Source: an uncultured Clostridia bacterium (GTDB lineage: Bacteria > Bacillota > Clostridia > Oscillospirales > CAG-382). Taken from it: DNA of 64,000 nt. The stretch lies in contig CANRAV010000008.1 of NCBI GenBank assembly GCA_947628695.1, forward strand, positions 20,951 to 84,950. The letters are read 5' to 3'. Position numbers and translations under genes: made by a program. The notes beneath the pieces were generated by a model. That model did no database searches and was not told where the DNA came from. It saw only the letters and a list, made by a program, of their open reading frames with translations. This document shows, one piece after another, positions 15,395 through 25,712 of the stretch. Each line of letters starts with the position of its first letter. Positions within the stretch are counted from its first letter, which is position 1.

Positions 15395-15945
15395 ATAACG
15401 TCCGCCTCGCTTCTCAAAATCGTGATATACGTCTTCCCGTAGCGGTAAAGCTTAGCCGTGTACCCGTCCGGCGGAAGAGGTATCCCGCCCTCGGCGCTTT
15501 CGCACACGGCGATGCAGCCCTCCGCAAGAAGCCCCGCGGCCGATATGCGCTTTAAAACCTCGTCAAGGAAGCCGTCCTTGTAGGGCGGGTCCAGAAACAC
15601 AAGGTCAAAAGAGGCCTTGCCGGAAGCGGTTTTGACATACTCCCGCCAGTCTGCGCATATGACGCGCGCGTCCCTTTCGAAGCCCGCCTTCGCGGCGTTT
15701 GCGCGTATTATCTCCGCCGCTTTTTTGCTGCTGTCCACTATAACGGCGGAGGCGGCTCCTCGGCTTAAAGCCTCTAAGGCCAGCTGGCCGCTGCCGCCGA
15801 AGAGGTCAAGCACGCGCCTGCCCTCTATATTGAACTGTATGGCGGAGAAGGCCGCTTCCTTCACGCGCTCCGCAGTAGGCCGCGTGTCCTCCCCCGGCAG
15901 GGTCGAAAGCCTTACTCCCCTTGCCTTGCCTGTTATTATCCTCAT
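15391..15945 (-). CDS. rsmD: 16S rRNA (guanine966-N2)-methyltransferase
   Basis: RsmD methylates G966 of 16S rRNA during small-subunit assembly using S-adenosylmethionine. The 184-residue protein shows MRIITGKARGVRL at the start, TRPTAERVKEAAFSAIQF, the SAM-binding loop VLDLFGGSGQLALEALSRGA and the catalytic DPPY tetrad in LVFLDPPYKDGFLDEV. Length is normal. It overlaps coaD by 4 bases and is the first gene of that pair. Confidence 0.96.
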   Translation of the reverse strand: MRIITGKARGVRLSTLPGEDTRPTAERVKEAAFSAIQFNIEGRRVLDLFGGSGQLALEALSRGAASAVIVDSSKKAAEIIRANAAKAGFERDARVICADWREYVKTASGKASFDLVFLDPPYKDGFLDEVLKRISAAGLLAEGCIAVCESAEGGIPLPPDGYTAKLYRYGKTYITILRSEADVI

Positions 15946-16003
15946 AAAAACCTCTTTTTCACTGCCATTTTAACGCAAAGCGGCCGCTTTTGCAAGCACT
16001 TTT

Positions 16004-17662
16004 TTACCCCTCGGAAGAGTCCGCAGCTGCGCTGCCCTCCGCAGCGGTTTCCTCCGCAGAGGATTCGTCGCCCTCGGCGAGAACCGCGGCGTAAATGCCC
16101 TTTCCGCTTATTTCAAAGGAGGCATAGCCGTTTTCCGTAACGGGGTACGGCTCGTCGCCGACCTCCGCAAAGGAGCCGCTTTCCGCGTCGTATTTCAAAA
16201 GCTTAACGCTTCCGCCGCTGAAGTCCGCGCCAAGGTTCACGCCAAGCTCCACGCCCTGCGGTATCTCCTGCTCGCTCTCGCGCACTATAAGCACAAAGCT
16301 GCCTGTTTCGTATCCCGCGTCTTCAAGCGCCTTCATAGCCGCTTCGGCGCCCTTGCCGCCGTTTATTGTCACGGCAAGCTCCAACCCCTCGTCGCCCTCC
16401 GGGTAGACGGCGCCTGAGGGAAGGGTCCAAATGTAGCTGTCGCCGCAGACGGCATAAGCCTTCCTGTCCCCGAGTGCGGCTATCGCCTCCAGGGTGCCGG
16501 CGCTAAGGTGCGTGCTCTCCGATATGTCAAGCTCCACGGCCTCCGCGCCCCAGTCCGCGCTTTCGTCCGCCGCGCCGCCGGCCGCGACGGTGACGTCGAT
16601 AACCGTGTCGGCGTAAACCGTCTCCTTTTCCGGCACGCTCTGCCCGAACACCGTGCCAAGCGGGTATTCCCGCGTGGATTCCTCCTTCACGGTGCCGAGA
16701 GTAAGGCCAAGCTCCGCAAGCTTTGCATCCGCCTCCTCGACGGTAAGCCCGGTCAGAGAGGGCATCTCGAACCCGCCGGCAAGCGTGCTGAGCACAAGGT
16801 CGACCTTGTCGCCGTAATAGGCGGTCACGTCCTCCGCAGGCGTCTGCGAAAGCACCGTCCCGTCCGCAAAGCCGCTTTCCCTGTAGCTTATCTCGCCCAC
16901 GTTCAGCCGGCATGCAAACAGAAGCTCCACGGCCTCTTCAAAGCTCTTGCCGCCGAGGGGCGGAACCGTGACAGAGTCCGTATAGCTGTTTATTGTCATC
17001 GTAAATTTGTCCGTGGCCTTCAAAACCGTGCCCTCGGCGACCTCGCCGCCGTTGTCGTAGGTGAAGGCGGATATGCAGCCGTTGCCGACGCCGGTTGTGC
17101 TTGCCTTGTAGACGCGAAGGACGTTTTCCTTCTTTATCCCGCATTCCTCAAGCCAAAGGAAGGCGTCCTCAACCTCCGACCCGACAAGGCTTGTGTAGGC
17201 GGTGCTGAACTCCCTGCCGCTGACGGTTATCTCCACGGAACGGCAAACGCCGTCGTCGTCGCAGTAAAGCGTCGTCCCTGCGGGCGGGTGCTGCGCCGTT
17301 ATCTGCCCCTTGGGGGCTGTGCTGTTGTTGTCATATATCACTGCGGGCTGTATCGGGTTTATGCGCTTTGCAAGCTCTTCGTCCCACATTTGCCCGACGA
17401 GGTCGGGGGCGGTAAGCGTGCCTATGGAAGACGGCGCACTGACAGTGCTGTCCTCCGAAGGCTCCGCATACGAAGACTCCGCAGGCTGTTCCGAGGATTC
17501 CCCGCCGCCGTCCCTGCCGCACCTTACGAATATAAAGACGCACGCAAGCACAATCAAAAGCAGCGCCCCGGCAGCCGCGGCGACGAAGGTCTCCCTTTTG
17601 ATGCCCGATTTCTTCGGCTCTTCCCCGTTTTCCTCCGGTGAAAAGCTGTTTTTACTGTCCAT
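16004..17662 (-). CDS. Membrane-anchored protein with PASTA-like repeats
   Basis: The 552-residue protein has a short charged cytoplasmic N-terminus, then one transmembrane helix (about 27-47, AAAAGALLLIVLACVFIFVR). An acidic Ser/Glu linker and about four PASTA-like domains follow (about 85-370). The clearest is MPSLTGLTVEEADAKLAELG. A divergent C-terminal region and an Ala/Glu-rich tail end the protein. PASTA domains bind muropeptides or beta-lactams. Unlike PknB-type proteins it carries no kinase domain, so it may be a wall-sensing or scaffolding protein. A consensus promoter lies upstream. Confidence 0.82.
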   Translation of the reverse strand: MDSKNSFSPEENGEEPKKSGIKRETFVAAAAGALLLIVLACVFIFVRCGRDGGGESSEQPAESSYAEPSEDSTVSAPSSIGTLTAPDLVGQMWDEELAKRINPIQPAVIYDNNSTAPKGQITAQHPPAGTTLYCDDDGVCRSVEITVSGREFSTAYTSLVGSEVEDAFLWLEECGIKKENVLRVYKASTTGVGNGCISAFTYDNGGEVAEGTVLKATDKFTMTINSYTDSVTVPPLGGKSFEEAVELLFACRLNVGEISYRESGFADGTVLSQTPAEDVTAYYGDKVDLVLSTLAGGFEMPSLTGLTVEEADAKLAELGLTLGTVKEESTREYPLGTVFGQSVPEKETVYADTVIDVTVAAGGAADESADWGAEAVELDISESTHLSAGTLEAIAALGDRKAYAVCGDSYIWTLPSGAVYPEGDEGLELAVTINGGKGAEAAMKALEDAGYETGSFVLIVRESEQEIPQGVELGVNLGADFSGGSVKLLKYDAESGSFAEVGDEPYPVTENGYASFEISGKGIYAAVLAEGDESSAEETAAEGSAAADSSEG

Positions 17663-17701
17663 TAAAACCTTTCCTTTCTGAAGTTAAAAAGACACATACT
17701 T

Positions 17702-17730
17702 ATTATTGCACATTTTTCTCGTTTTGTCAA
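17702..17730 (-). promoter_or_regulatory. Promoter of PASTA protein gene
   Basis: Minus strand TTGACA (17730-17725), 17-base spacer, AATAAT (17707-17702), about 40 bases from the ATG. Confidence 0.7.
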
Positions 17731-17859
17731 TAGGCGGCGGCTTTCGACATATTTCGCGCCTCCTTTCACTAAAACCGCTGCTGCCGCATAGTATGATGTT
17801 GAAGGGCAGACCTTTATTCTGCCTGCTGTTTTGATATTTATTACTTGGAGGAAACCATT

Positions 17860-18717
17860 ATGAGTGAAAGAACAGGCTTTCAGTCTCACGGCTGCGGCAA
17901 GCCCTCCGACCCGATTTGCTGCATAACCGCAAACAAAATCTTTGATTCCGCAAGGGACAAGGACTGTCTGGAGGATATAAGAGTTTACCTTTGCGACTGC
18001 GCGCAGGACGCCGTTGACCACGCAACCGCCGTTCGCTGCAAGGGCGTGGAGGTCATCACCACCGACATCACGGTAGATCCCGTGCCGTTCAACAAGGGCT
18101 ATTATCAGGTACTTATAAGGTACTACCTGTGCGTTACAGCCGAGGTCTGCGTCTGCGCAAAGTCCTACGAGGTGAGGGGACTGGCCGTTTACGACAAAAA
18201 GATAATCCTTTACGGCAGCGAGAAAAACGTAAGCGTTTTCACCTCCGACCCGAAGAACAACGGCTTCTGCAGGCAGCCGCCTGTGCTTGACTGCGAAAGC
18301 GAGCCCACGCTGCCGACGGTGGTCGTGGAGGTCGCTTCCCCCATCTGCCTCGACATCAAGCTTGTGGAGCGCTGCCGCGGCTTCGGAAGCTGCTGCTGCA
18401 ATATCGACAGCATCCCCGAAAGCGTCAAGGGCCGCTTCGACGGCTGCTTTGTCGACGGCATGGGCGTAAACGAGCTGTTTGTCTCCGTGGGCGTGTTCTC
18501 TGTCATACGCATGGAGCGCCCCGTGCAGATAGTAGTTCCCGCAACCCGCTTCTGCCTGCCCGACAAGGACAGCACCCCCGCTTCCGCCTCGACCGACCCG
18601 TGCAGCGTCTTCGGCAGGATGAGCTTCCCCATGGAGGAGTTCTTCCCCTACGCCGATGGCACCTCCGGCGGGAACAGGAGCGGTACCGGCGGAGAGGGCT
18701 GCGGCTGCGGCAGATAA
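17860..18717 (+). CDS. Cysteine-rich protein of unknown function
   Basis: The start is ATG 17860, 8 bases after GGAGG, giving 285 residues. The protein has about 24 cysteines, concentrated in SHGCGKPSDPICC near the start, CLCDC/CVCA-type pairs in the middle, FGSCCCN (about 187) and a Gly-rich GEGCGCGR terminus. It has no signal peptide or membrane segment. The beta-strand-like alternating sequence (VEVITTDITVDPVPFNKGYY) and cysteine content recall clostridial spore-coat or exosporium proteins, but I cannot assign a named family. A small GGCAGA/TCTGCC hairpin lies in the leader. Confidence 0.75.
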   Translation: MSERTGFQSHGCGKPSDPICCITANKIFDSARDKDCLEDIRVYLCDCAQDAVDHATAVRCKGVEVITTDITVDPVPFNKGYYQVLIRYYLCVTAEVCVCAKSYEVRGLAVYDKKIILYGSEKNVSVFTSDPKNNGFCRQPPVLDCESEPTLPTVVVEVASPICLDIKLVERCRGFGSCCCNIDSIPESVKGRFDGCFVDGMGVNELFVSVGVFSVIRMERPVQIVVPATRFCLPDKDSTPASASTDPCSVFGRMSFPMEEFFPYADGTSGGNRSGTGGEGCGCGR

Positions 18718-18731
18718 AGAAGGACGCATAA

Positions 18732-18762
18732 GGCCGGGGTGAAATCGCCCCGGCCGCTTTTT
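18732..18762 (+). terminator. Terminator after Cys-rich gene
   Basis: GGCCGGGG-N8-CCCCGGCC stem then GCTTTTT. The following ~200 bases to 18969 hold no gene I can support. Confidence 0.88.
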
Positions 18763-18969
18763 ATGCTCGCCTCTCTGCGGGCGAGGGAAAATGAGTGCAG
18801 ACGGGACGAACCGAGGCGAAGCTGTACAAAAGTAATGCAAGCCGAGGTTCGTTCCGAACGAAAAAAAGAAAAAATGAGAAGGCAAACGGAAGCGCGAGCG
18901 GACGTTTACTTCCTTTTAAAAGTTTAAAAATTTTTTCGTGTTCTGTGCCATTTTCACCGGCCGCAGCAC

Positions 18970-18998
18970 TTGATTTATGGAAGTTTTCGGTGTATAAT
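18970..18998 (+). promoter_or_regulatory. Promoter of pcrA operon
   Basis: TTGATT (18970-18975), 17-base spacer, TATAAT (18993-18998), 35 bases before the pcrA ATG. Confidence 0.75.
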
Positions 18999-19033
18999 GA
19001 GAGTTGGAAAAAATCTGTTTCGGAGGTAAATAT

Positions 19034-21430
19034 ATGCCCTGCAGTGCAGACAAAAAGTTTACGGAGACGAAGAGAAAGCTTTTTGACAAGCTGTACAACA
19101 AGCTTAACGACAGGCAGCGGGAGGCGCTTTACACCGTGAACGGCCCGCTTTTGGTGCTTGCCGGCGCCGGCAGCGGGAAGACGACGGTGCTTGTAAACCG
19201 CATATCCCACATAATCACCTTCGGCAATTTATATATGGACGAGACCGTCCCTGCGGACGGTGAGGCTTTGCTTCCGGTTATGGAAAAGCTTCTCGAAAGC
19301 GGCACGGAGGGCGAGATAAGAAAGCTTCTTTCCACCCTCTGTACCGACGCGGCGAACCCGTGGGAGGTGCTTTGCATCACCTTTACCAACAAGGCCGCAA
19401 GCGAGTTTAAGGCGAGGCTGCAAGCCCTTCTCGGCGAGCGCGCCGCGGACCTTTGGGCGGGAACCTTCCACTCTGTCTGCGTGCGCATACTGCGCCGGCA
19501 CATAGAGCTTTTGGGCTACGGGAAGAGCTTTACCATATACGACGCGGACGACAGCAAGCGCGTAATTGCCGACATCATGAAGGGGCTTGGGATAGACGAC
19601 GACGTCCTCTCCCCGCGCACGGTTCAAAACAGCATAAGCCGCGCCAAGGAGAGCTGCGTGGAGTGTGACGAATACGCAAAGGACGCGGAAGGCGACGCAC
19701 GCGCGGAGGACATTGCAAAGGTCTACAAGCTTTACACAAAGCAGCTTAAGGAGGCAAACGCGCTTGACTTTGACGATATAATTCTGCTTACGCTTAAGCT
19801 TTTTACAAACGAAAAAGAGGTTCTCTTAAAGTATCAAAAGCAGTTTAAGTACATACTTGTGGACGAGTATCAGGACACAAACCTTTCGCAAAGCCGCCTT
19901 ATAAACATGCTTGGCGCGCACTACCGCAACGTGTGCGTCGTCGGGGACGACGACCAAAGCATCTACTCGTTCCGCGGGGCTACGGTGGAGAACATCCTGG
20001 GCTTTGACAAGGTTTACAAGGACTGCAAGGTGATAAGGCTGGAGCAGAATTATCGCTCTACGCAGACCATTCTGTCTGCCGCAAACGCCGTTATTGCCAA
20101 CAACGCCACCCGCAAGGGGAAGAATCTGTGGACGGACTGCAGAGAGGGCGAACGCATTGTTTTGAAAAAGCAGCTTACGCAAAGCGACGAAGCCGGCTAC
20201 ATAGTGCAGTACATCAAGGACAGGGTCGCGGCAGGCGAGGCCGATTACAGCGACTTTGCGGTGCTTTACCGCCTTAACGCGCAGGCGAACGCGCTGGAGA
20301 TAATTTTCAGCAAAAGCCGCGTTCCGTACAGGATTTTCGGCAGCGTCAGGTTTTACGAGCGCAAGGAGATAAAGGATCTGATAAGCTACCTTGCGGTGAT
20401 AAGCAACCCTGCGGACGACACGCGCCTTAAGCGCATAATAAACGTGCCGAAGCGCGGCATCGGCTCCACCACGACGCAGGCGCTTTTCGAAGCGGCCGAA
20501 AGCGTGGGCGGCGTGTACGAGGCGCTTACGCGCATAGACGAGTTCCCGGAGATAGGGAAGGGGTCGGCGAAGCTTAAGGAGTTTTTGGCGCTTATCGAGG
20601 AGCTGCGCGCTTACGCGGCGGAGGCGAAGCCCTCCGACGTTGTGAAGCGCGTCATAGAGCGCACCGGTTACAGGGAGATGCTTGAAGCGGGCGACGAGCC
20701 GGACAAGGCGCAGCTGCTTGACGAGCTTATCTCCTCCGCTTTGGCATTTGAGGAGCAGGCGGAGGAGCCGACGGTGGAGACCTTCCTTGCCGACATCGCG
20801 CTTATAACGGACATAGACAACTACGACGAGGGCGCAAACGCCGTGACCCTTATGACGGTGCACAGCGCGAAGGGGCTGGAGTTCCCGACTGTGTTCCTGC
20901 CCGGCTTTGAAGAAGGGGTCTTCCCCGGCGACCAAAGCGCGGTAAGCGACAAGGCGCTGGAGGAGGAGCGGCGGCTTGCCTACGTGGCGATAACCCGCGC
21001 AAAGAAGCAGGTTGTCATAACGCACACGAACACAAGGCTTCTTTACGGACAGACGAAGCAGAATCCGCTTTCGCGCTTCGCTTTGGAGATACCAAAGAAC
21101 CTCGTCCGCATAGAGCAGGCGGAAAGAACCCCGCACAACAACGTCTCGGAGGCGAAAAGGAGGTACGTGACCTCTCAGCAGTCGTTTGTGAAGAACACAA
21201 GCCACGTACCCGCCATGAGGGCGGAGAAGAAGAGCTTTGTCGCAGTCGCCGTGGGCGACACGGTGGAGCATGCGACCTTCGGCAGGGGCGTTGTCAGATC
21301 GGTCACGGACATGGGCGCCGACGCTATGTATGAGATAGATTTTGAAAAGGTCGGCACAAAAAAGCTTATGGCAAGCTTTGCGCGGCTTAAAACGTTAAAC
21401 TCTGAGGGAGAAGACAATGGCAGAAATTAA
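19034..21430 (+). CDS. pcrA: UvrD/PcrA-type ATP-dependent DNA helicase
   Basis: A superfamily 1A 3'-5' DNA helicase used in repair and replication restart. The start is ATG 19034 after GGAGGT (the track start at 19004 lacks a ribosome site), giving 798 residues. Helicase motifs in order are LNDRQREALY (Q motif), LAGAGSGKTT (Walker A), VDEYQDTN (Walker B), GDDDQSIYSFRGA, LEQNYRST, VTLMTVHSAKGLEFP and AYVAITRAKK. The C-terminal DTVEHATFGRGVV part resembles the PcrA RNA-polymerase-interacting Tudor-like domain. It overlaps the next gene by 14 bases. Confidence 0.95.
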   Translation: MPCSADKKFTETKRKLFDKLYNKLNDRQREALYTVNGPLLVLAGAGSGKTTVLVNRISHIITFGNLYMDETVPADGEALLPVMEKLLESGTEGEIRKLLSTLCTDAANPWEVLCITFTNKAASEFKARLQALLGERAADLWAGTFHSVCVRILRRHIELLGYGKSFTIYDADDSKRVIADIMKGLGIDDDVLSPRTVQNSISRAKESCVECDEYAKDAEGDARAEDIAKVYKLYTKQLKEANALDFDDIILLTLKLFTNEKEVLLKYQKQFKYILVDEYQDTNLSQSRLINMLGAHYRNVCVVGDDDQSIYSFRGATVENILGFDKVYKDCKVIRLEQNYRSTQTILSAANAVIANNATRKGKNLWTDCREGERIVLKKQLTQSDEAGYIVQYIKDRVAAGEADYSDFAVLYRLNAQANALEIIFSKSRVPYRIFGSVRFYERKEIKDLISYLAVISNPADDTRLKRIINVPKRGIGSTTTQALFEAAESVGGVYEALTRIDEFPEIGKGSAKLKEFLALIEELRAYAAEAKPSDVVKRVIERTGYREMLEAGDEPDKAQLLDELISSALAFEEQAEEPTVETFLADIALITDIDNYDEGANAVTLMTVHSAKGLEFPTVFLPGFEEGVFPGDQSAVSDKALEEERRLAYVAITRAKKQVVITHTNTRLLYGQTKQNPLSRFALEIPKNLVRIEQAERTPHNNVSEAKRRYVTSQQSFVKNTSHVPAMRAEKKSFVAVAVGDTVEHATFGRGVVRSVTDMGADAMYEIDFEKVGTKKLMASFARLKTLNSEGEDNGRN

Positions 21431-22673
21431 ACCGATAAGGGCGCTTAGGTATACGGAAAAGGCGGGGCAGCTTGCCCTTAATGTGTGCCCGCCCTACGAC
21501 ATAATAAGCGAGGAGGAGAGGGAGGAGCTTATAAAGGGCAGTCCCTACAACCTTGTGCGGCTTGAAAAGCCGGAGGGCGAGAACCGCTATGTTCGCGCCG
21601 CGAAGCTTTTGGAGTCCTGGCTTGAAAACGGCATACTCGCAAGGGACAGGAAGGAGGCCGTATTCGTCTACGGCGAGGACTTTGAGGTCGCAGGCGTGCG
21701 GTATTCCCTCAAGGGCATAATATGCCTTTGCAGGCTGTACCCCTTCTCGGAGGGTGTCGTCCTCCCGCACGAGAACACTCTTTCCGGCGCCAAGGCAGAC
21801 AGGTTTGAGCTTATGAAGGCAACGCACTGCGGCTTCTCTTCGATATACGGGCTTTACGACGACGCCGACGGTGCCGTGACCGGCACGGTAAAGCGCGCTG
21901 CGGCGAAGGCGCCTGTACAGTGCTTCACCGACGGCGAGAAGGTTACGCACTCCCTTTGGGTGATAGACGACCCGGCGGAGATAGCCTCCGTCGTCCGCGC
22001 TATGGCGCCGAAGCAGATATTCATTGCCGACGGACACCACAGGTACGAGACGGCGCTTAAGCTGCGCGATTATCTGGCGGAGCGCGGCGAGTGCCCGGAG
22101 GGGCGCGACTACGTGCTTATGACCCTTGTCGATCTCGACAACGAGGGGCTTGTCGTCTTCCCCACGCACCGGCTTGTGCGCGGGCTGGAGATTGACAAGG
22201 CTGCGCTTTTGAAGGCGCTTTCCGCAGACTTTGAGATAGAAGAGCACGACGACGTTTGGAAGGCGGAAGCGGTGCTTAAACGCCACCTTGACAGGCCGGC
22301 CTTTGCGCTTTACACGGGCGGAAGCGGCTTTACGCTGCTTCTCTTCAAAGGCACAATCCCCGACGGCGGCGACGGCGGGCTTAAGGCGCTGGACGTTTCG
22401 GTGCTTCACGACCGCATACTTGAAGGCTGCCTCGGCATAGACAAACAGAACATGGCAGAGCAGCGGAACCTTTCCTACACGCGGGACATAAAGGAAGCGG
22501 CGGAAGCCGTCAAAAGCGGCGCGGCAAGCGCGGCGTTTATCTTAAACGCCACCAAGGTAAGCGAGATAAAAAGCGTCTCCCTTGCCGGCGGGAGGATGCC
22601 GCAGAAGTCCACCTATTTTTACCCCAAGCTTAAAACGGGGCTTGTTATGAACACAATCGAGGACAGAGACTGA
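21417..22673 (+). CDS. DUF1015 family protein
   Basis: This 418-residue protein matches the DUF1015 family: IKPIRALRYTEK at the start, CPPYDIISEEER, PHENTLSGAKADRFELMKAT, and FIADGHHRYETALKLRDYLAE in the middle. The biochemical role is not established, although the ADGHHR segment looks catalytic or ligand-binding. Its start overlaps the end of pcrA and its stop is 13 bases before valS, so the three genes form an operon. Confidence 0.9.
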   Translation: MAEIKPIRALRYTEKAGQLALNVCPPYDIISEEEREELIKGSPYNLVRLEKPEGENRYVRAAKLLESWLENGILARDRKEAVFVYGEDFEVAGVRYSLKGIICLCRLYPFSEGVVLPHENTLSGAKADRFELMKATHCGFSSIYGLYDDADGAVTGTVKRAAAKAPVQCFTDGEKVTHSLWVIDDPAEIASVVRAMAPKQIFIADGHHRYETALKLRDYLAERGECPEGRDYVLMTLVDLDNEGLVVFPTHRLVRGLEIDKAALLKALSADFEIEEHDDVWKAEAVLKRHLDRPAFALYTGGSGFTLLLFKGTIPDGGDGGLKALDVSVLHDRILEGCLGIDKQNMAEQRNLSYTRDIKEAAEAVKSGAASAAFILNATKVSEIKSVSLAGGRMPQKSTYFYPKLKTGLVMNTIEDRD

Positions 22674-22685
22674 AAGGACTTACAT

Positions 22686-25319
22686 ATGAAAAAACAGCTT
22701 GAAAAGAAATACTGTCCTAAGGAGGTTGAGGACAGGCTGTACGCTTTTTGGAGCGAGAAGGGCTATTTCACCCCCTCGGACGACCGGAAGGGCAGAGACA
22801 GCTATACGATAGTGATACCCCCGCCCAACATCACCGGGCAGCTGCACATGGGGCATGCGCTTGACAACACTCTTCAGGACATACTTATAAGGTACAAAAG
22901 GATGTGCGGCTTTGACACGCTTTGGCTTCCCGGTACCGACCACGCGTCCATAGCCACGGAGGCGAAAATTGTCGAAGCCATGCGCAAGGAAGGCCTTACC
23001 AAGGACGACGTCGGCAGGGAGGGCTTCCTCAAGCGCGCCTGGGAGTGGAACGACAAGTTCGGGAACCGCATTATAGAGCAGCTTAAAAAGCTCGGCTCCT
23101 CCTGCGACTGGACACGCAGACGCTTTACCATGGACGAGGGCTGCTCCAAGGCCGTTAAGGAGGTTTTCGTCCACCTTTACGAAAAGGGGCTTATCTACCG
23201 CGGCAAGCGCATTATAAACTGGTGCCCGCACTGCCTTACCTCCATATCGGACGCAGAGGTCAACTACGAGGAGCAGGCAGGCCATTTCTGGCACATACGC
23301 TACCCCTTTAAGGACGGAAGCGGCTATTTGCAGCTTGCAACCACAAGGCCGGAGACGCTTCTCGGCGATACGGCGGTTGCCGTAAACCCGAACGACGAAA
23401 GGTACAAGGCCTTTATAGGGAAAACGCTTGTCCTCCCCCTTGTAGGGCGCGAGATACCCGTCATAGCCGACGAGTACGTGGAACAGGACTTCGGCACCGG
23501 TGTTGTTAAGATAACGCCCGCGCACGACCCCAACGACTTTGAGGTCGGGGCAAGGCATTCCCTTGAGATAATAAACGTTATGACCGACGACGCGAGGATT
23601 ACGGACGACTATCCCGCCTACGCCGGCATGGACCGCTTTGAGGCGAGGAAGGCCATCGTAAAGGATCTTGAAGCGGGAGGCTTCCTTGTAAAGGTAGAGG
23701 ATCACGCGCACAACGTGGGCACCTGCTACCGCTGCGGCTCCACTATCGAGCCGCGTGCGTCATTACAGTGGTTTGTCAAGATGGAGGAGCTTGCAAAGCC
23801 CGCAATAGAGGCTGTCAGAAACGGCAGCGTCCGCTTCGTGCCGGAGCGCTTTGACAAGACCTATTTCAACTGGATGGAAAACATACGCGACTGGTGCATA
23901 TCGCGCCAGCTTTGGTGGGGGCACCGCATACCCGCCTTTTACTGTGACGGCTGCGGCGAGCTTGTCGTTACCAAAGAGGAAAGCGCCCTCTGCCCGAAGT
24001 GTGGCAAGCCCATGCGGCAGGATCCCGACACGCTTGACACCTGGTTCAGCTCTGCCCTGTGGCCGTTCTCGACCCTCGGCTGGCCGGACGACACGGAGGA
24101 TTTGAAGCGCTTCTACCCGACAAACACCCTTGTGACGGGCTACGACATTATAACCTTCTGGGTTTCGCGCATGATCTTCTCGGGGCTTGAGTACACCGGC
24201 AAGGCTCCCTTTGACACCGTGCTTATACACGGTCTTGTTCGCGACGAGCTTGGCAGGAAGATGTCGAAGTCCCTCGGCAACGGCATCGACCCGCTTGACA
24301 TTATCGACAGGTACGGTGCAGACGCACTTCGATTTACGCTTGCCTCCGGCAACGCGCCCGGCAACGACATGCGCTTTACCGACAAGAAGGTGGAAGCCTC
24401 CCGCAACTTCGGCAACAAGCTTTGGAACGCTGCGCGCTTCGTGCTTATGAACCTTTCGGACGACGGCTTCGACCCGGACAGCATCGACGTTTCCACCCTT
24501 GAAACCGAGGATAAGTGGATAATAAGCCGCTGCAACAGCCTTGTTCGCGAGGTGCGCGACAACCTTGACGGCTTTGAGCTTGGCGTTGCCGCGGCGAAGC
24601 TTTACGACTTCGCCTGGGACTGCTTCTGCGACTGGTATATAGAGCTTGTAAAGCCCCGGCTTGCCGATAAGGAAAGCGAAAAGTGTCGCACTGCTCAGCA
24701 CACGCTGGTGTTTGTGCTTTCCCGCCTTATGAAGCTGCTTCACCCCTTTATGCCCTTCATAACCGAGGAGATATGGCAGACGCTTCCGCACAACGGAGAA
24801 AGCATCATGGTTTCCGACTTCCCGCAGTATGACGGCGCGCTTTCCTTCCCCGCGGACGAGGAGGCGATAGACGCCGTGACGGAGGCGATAAAGGCGCTTC
24901 GCAACCGCAGGGCGGAGCTTGGCGTTCCCCCTTCCCGCAAGGCGCACCTGTACATCAAGACCGAGAAGAAGGAGCTGTTCTCTCGCTCCGCCGCTTTCTT
25001 CGAAAAGCTGGCTTCCGCTTCCGCCGTCGAGACCGTGGACGCGTCCTTCACCGGCGAGGGCATGGTGCAGGCCGTGACCTTTAACGCCGTGCTCTACCTC
25101 CCCATGGAGGAGCTTGTGGACAAGGAAGCAGAGCGCGCCCGTCTTACGGCAGAGCTGGCAGACGCCGAAAGCGAGATCACCCGCGCCGCAGGCAAGCTTG
25201 CAAACGAGGGCTTCGTCGCCCGCGCTCCCGCCGCGCTTGTCGAGGCCGAACGCGACAAGGTGCAGCGCTTTACCGAAAAGGCTTCCCAGCTGCGCGACGC
25301 ACTTAAGGCTCTGGGCTGA
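22686..25319 (+). CDS. valS: Valyl-tRNA synthetase
   Basis: ValRS charges tRNA-Val and edits mischarged threonine. The 877-residue protein carries the class I HIGH motif as HMGH in [24 protein letters not shown] appears in [14 protein letters not shown], and the editing domain is indicated by [17 protein letters not shown]. The C-terminal coiled coil (about 810-877) is typical of ValRS. It is third in the pcrA operon. No T-box leader is present because it lies 13 bases after the preceding gene. A matching tRNA-Val is at 58324. Confidence 0.98.
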   Translation: MKKQLEKKYCPKEVEDRLYAFWSEKGYFTPSDDRKGRDSYTIVIPPPNITGQLHMGHALDNTLQDILIRYKRMCGFDTLWLPGTDHASIATEAKIVEAMRKEGLTKDDVGREGFLKRAWEWNDKFGNRIIEQLKKLGSSCDWTRRRFTMDEGCSKAVKEVFVHLYEKGLIYRGKRIINWCPHCLTSISDAEVNYEEQAGHFWHIRYPFKDGSGYLQLATTRPETLLGDTAVAVNPNDERYKAFIGKTLVLPLVGREIPVIADEYVEQDFGTGVVKITPAHDPNDFEVGARHSLEIINVMTDDARITDDYPAYAGMDRFEARKAIVKDLEAGGFLVKVEDHAHNVGTCYRCGSTIEPRASLQWFVKMEELAKPAIEAVRNGSVRFVPERFDKTYFNWMENIRDWCISRQLWWGHRIPAFYCDGCGELVVTKEESALCPKCGKPMRQDPDTLDTWFSSALWPFSTLGWPDDTEDLKRFYPTNTLVTGYDIITFWVSRMIFSGLEYTGKAPFDTVLIHGLVRDELGRKMSKSLGNGIDPLDIIDRYGADALRFTLASGNAPGNDMRFTDKKVEASRNFGNKLWNAARFVLMNLSDDGFDPDSIDVSTLETEDKWIISRCNSLVREVRDNLDGFELGVAAAKLYDFAWDCFCDWYIELVKPRLADKESEKCRTAQHTLVFVLSRLMKLLHPFMPFITEEIWQTLPHNGESIMVSDFPQYDGALSFPADEEAIDAVTEAIKALRNRRAELGVPPSRKAHLYIKTEKKELFSRSAAFFEKLASASAVETVDASFTGEGMVQAVTFNAVLYLPMEELVDKEAERARLTAELADAESEITRAAGKLANEGFVARAPAALVEAERDKVQRFTEKASQLRDALKALG

Positions 25320-25351
25320 TTGGATTATTATTTCATATTGTATTTGATTAT

Positions 25352-25530
25352 GGCCGAGCTCGCGCTCGGCCTTGGCTTTTTTTACGGAGGGACTCGGTCC
25401 CTCCGTGGCTCTCTAAATAAGGCTTTTTTAACAACATAGCTTTTTATGCCCAAAGGGTTGGCACCCTTTGGAATCCCGAGCTGGCAACGCAGGCCGCGCC
25501 TGCGCCGTGTAAAGGTCGGCCGCACGTATG
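25352..25530 (-). repeat. Family B palindromic repeat, copy B4 (inverted)
   Basis: Begins GGCCGAGCTCGCGCTCGGCC followed by a T-rich run, 33 bases after valS, so it can act as the valS terminator. The middle hairpin is CGGAGGGAC/GTCCCTCCG, where other copies have TGAAGGGAC/GTCCCTTCA; both arms changed together. It ends CACGTATG. Confidence 0.86.
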
Positions 25531-25544
25531 AAACGCCGGCGCGG

Positions 25545-25712
25545 CGAAGTAATATGTAATAGGTAATAGTGAAAAAGTGCGGTGCCCGCTGCGCGGGCGT
25601 TATTTATTAATAATAAAGAAGTGAAGCAGTCTCGCTGCTTCACTACCGCACTTCTTCACTATTCACTCTTACTTCTTCACTAAATCCTCGCTCTTACTTT
25701 TTCACTAAATCC
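25545..25712. repeat. Family C repeats, facing copies
   Basis: TAATAGGTAATAGTGAAAAA plus GTGCGG on the left faces CCGCACTTCTTCACTATTCA on the right, with an internal GAAGTGAAGCAG/CTGCTTCAC hairpin. The right part continues as a 26-base direct repeat (CTTACTTCTTCACTAAATCC) whose second copy forms the last codons of the fic gene. Confidence 0.65.

Noticed and set aside
22600-22686. T-box or other riboswitch before valS, proS or serS
   Set aside because: valS and serS have only 13-20 bases before them in operons, and the proS leader is about 75 bases without a T-box consensus.
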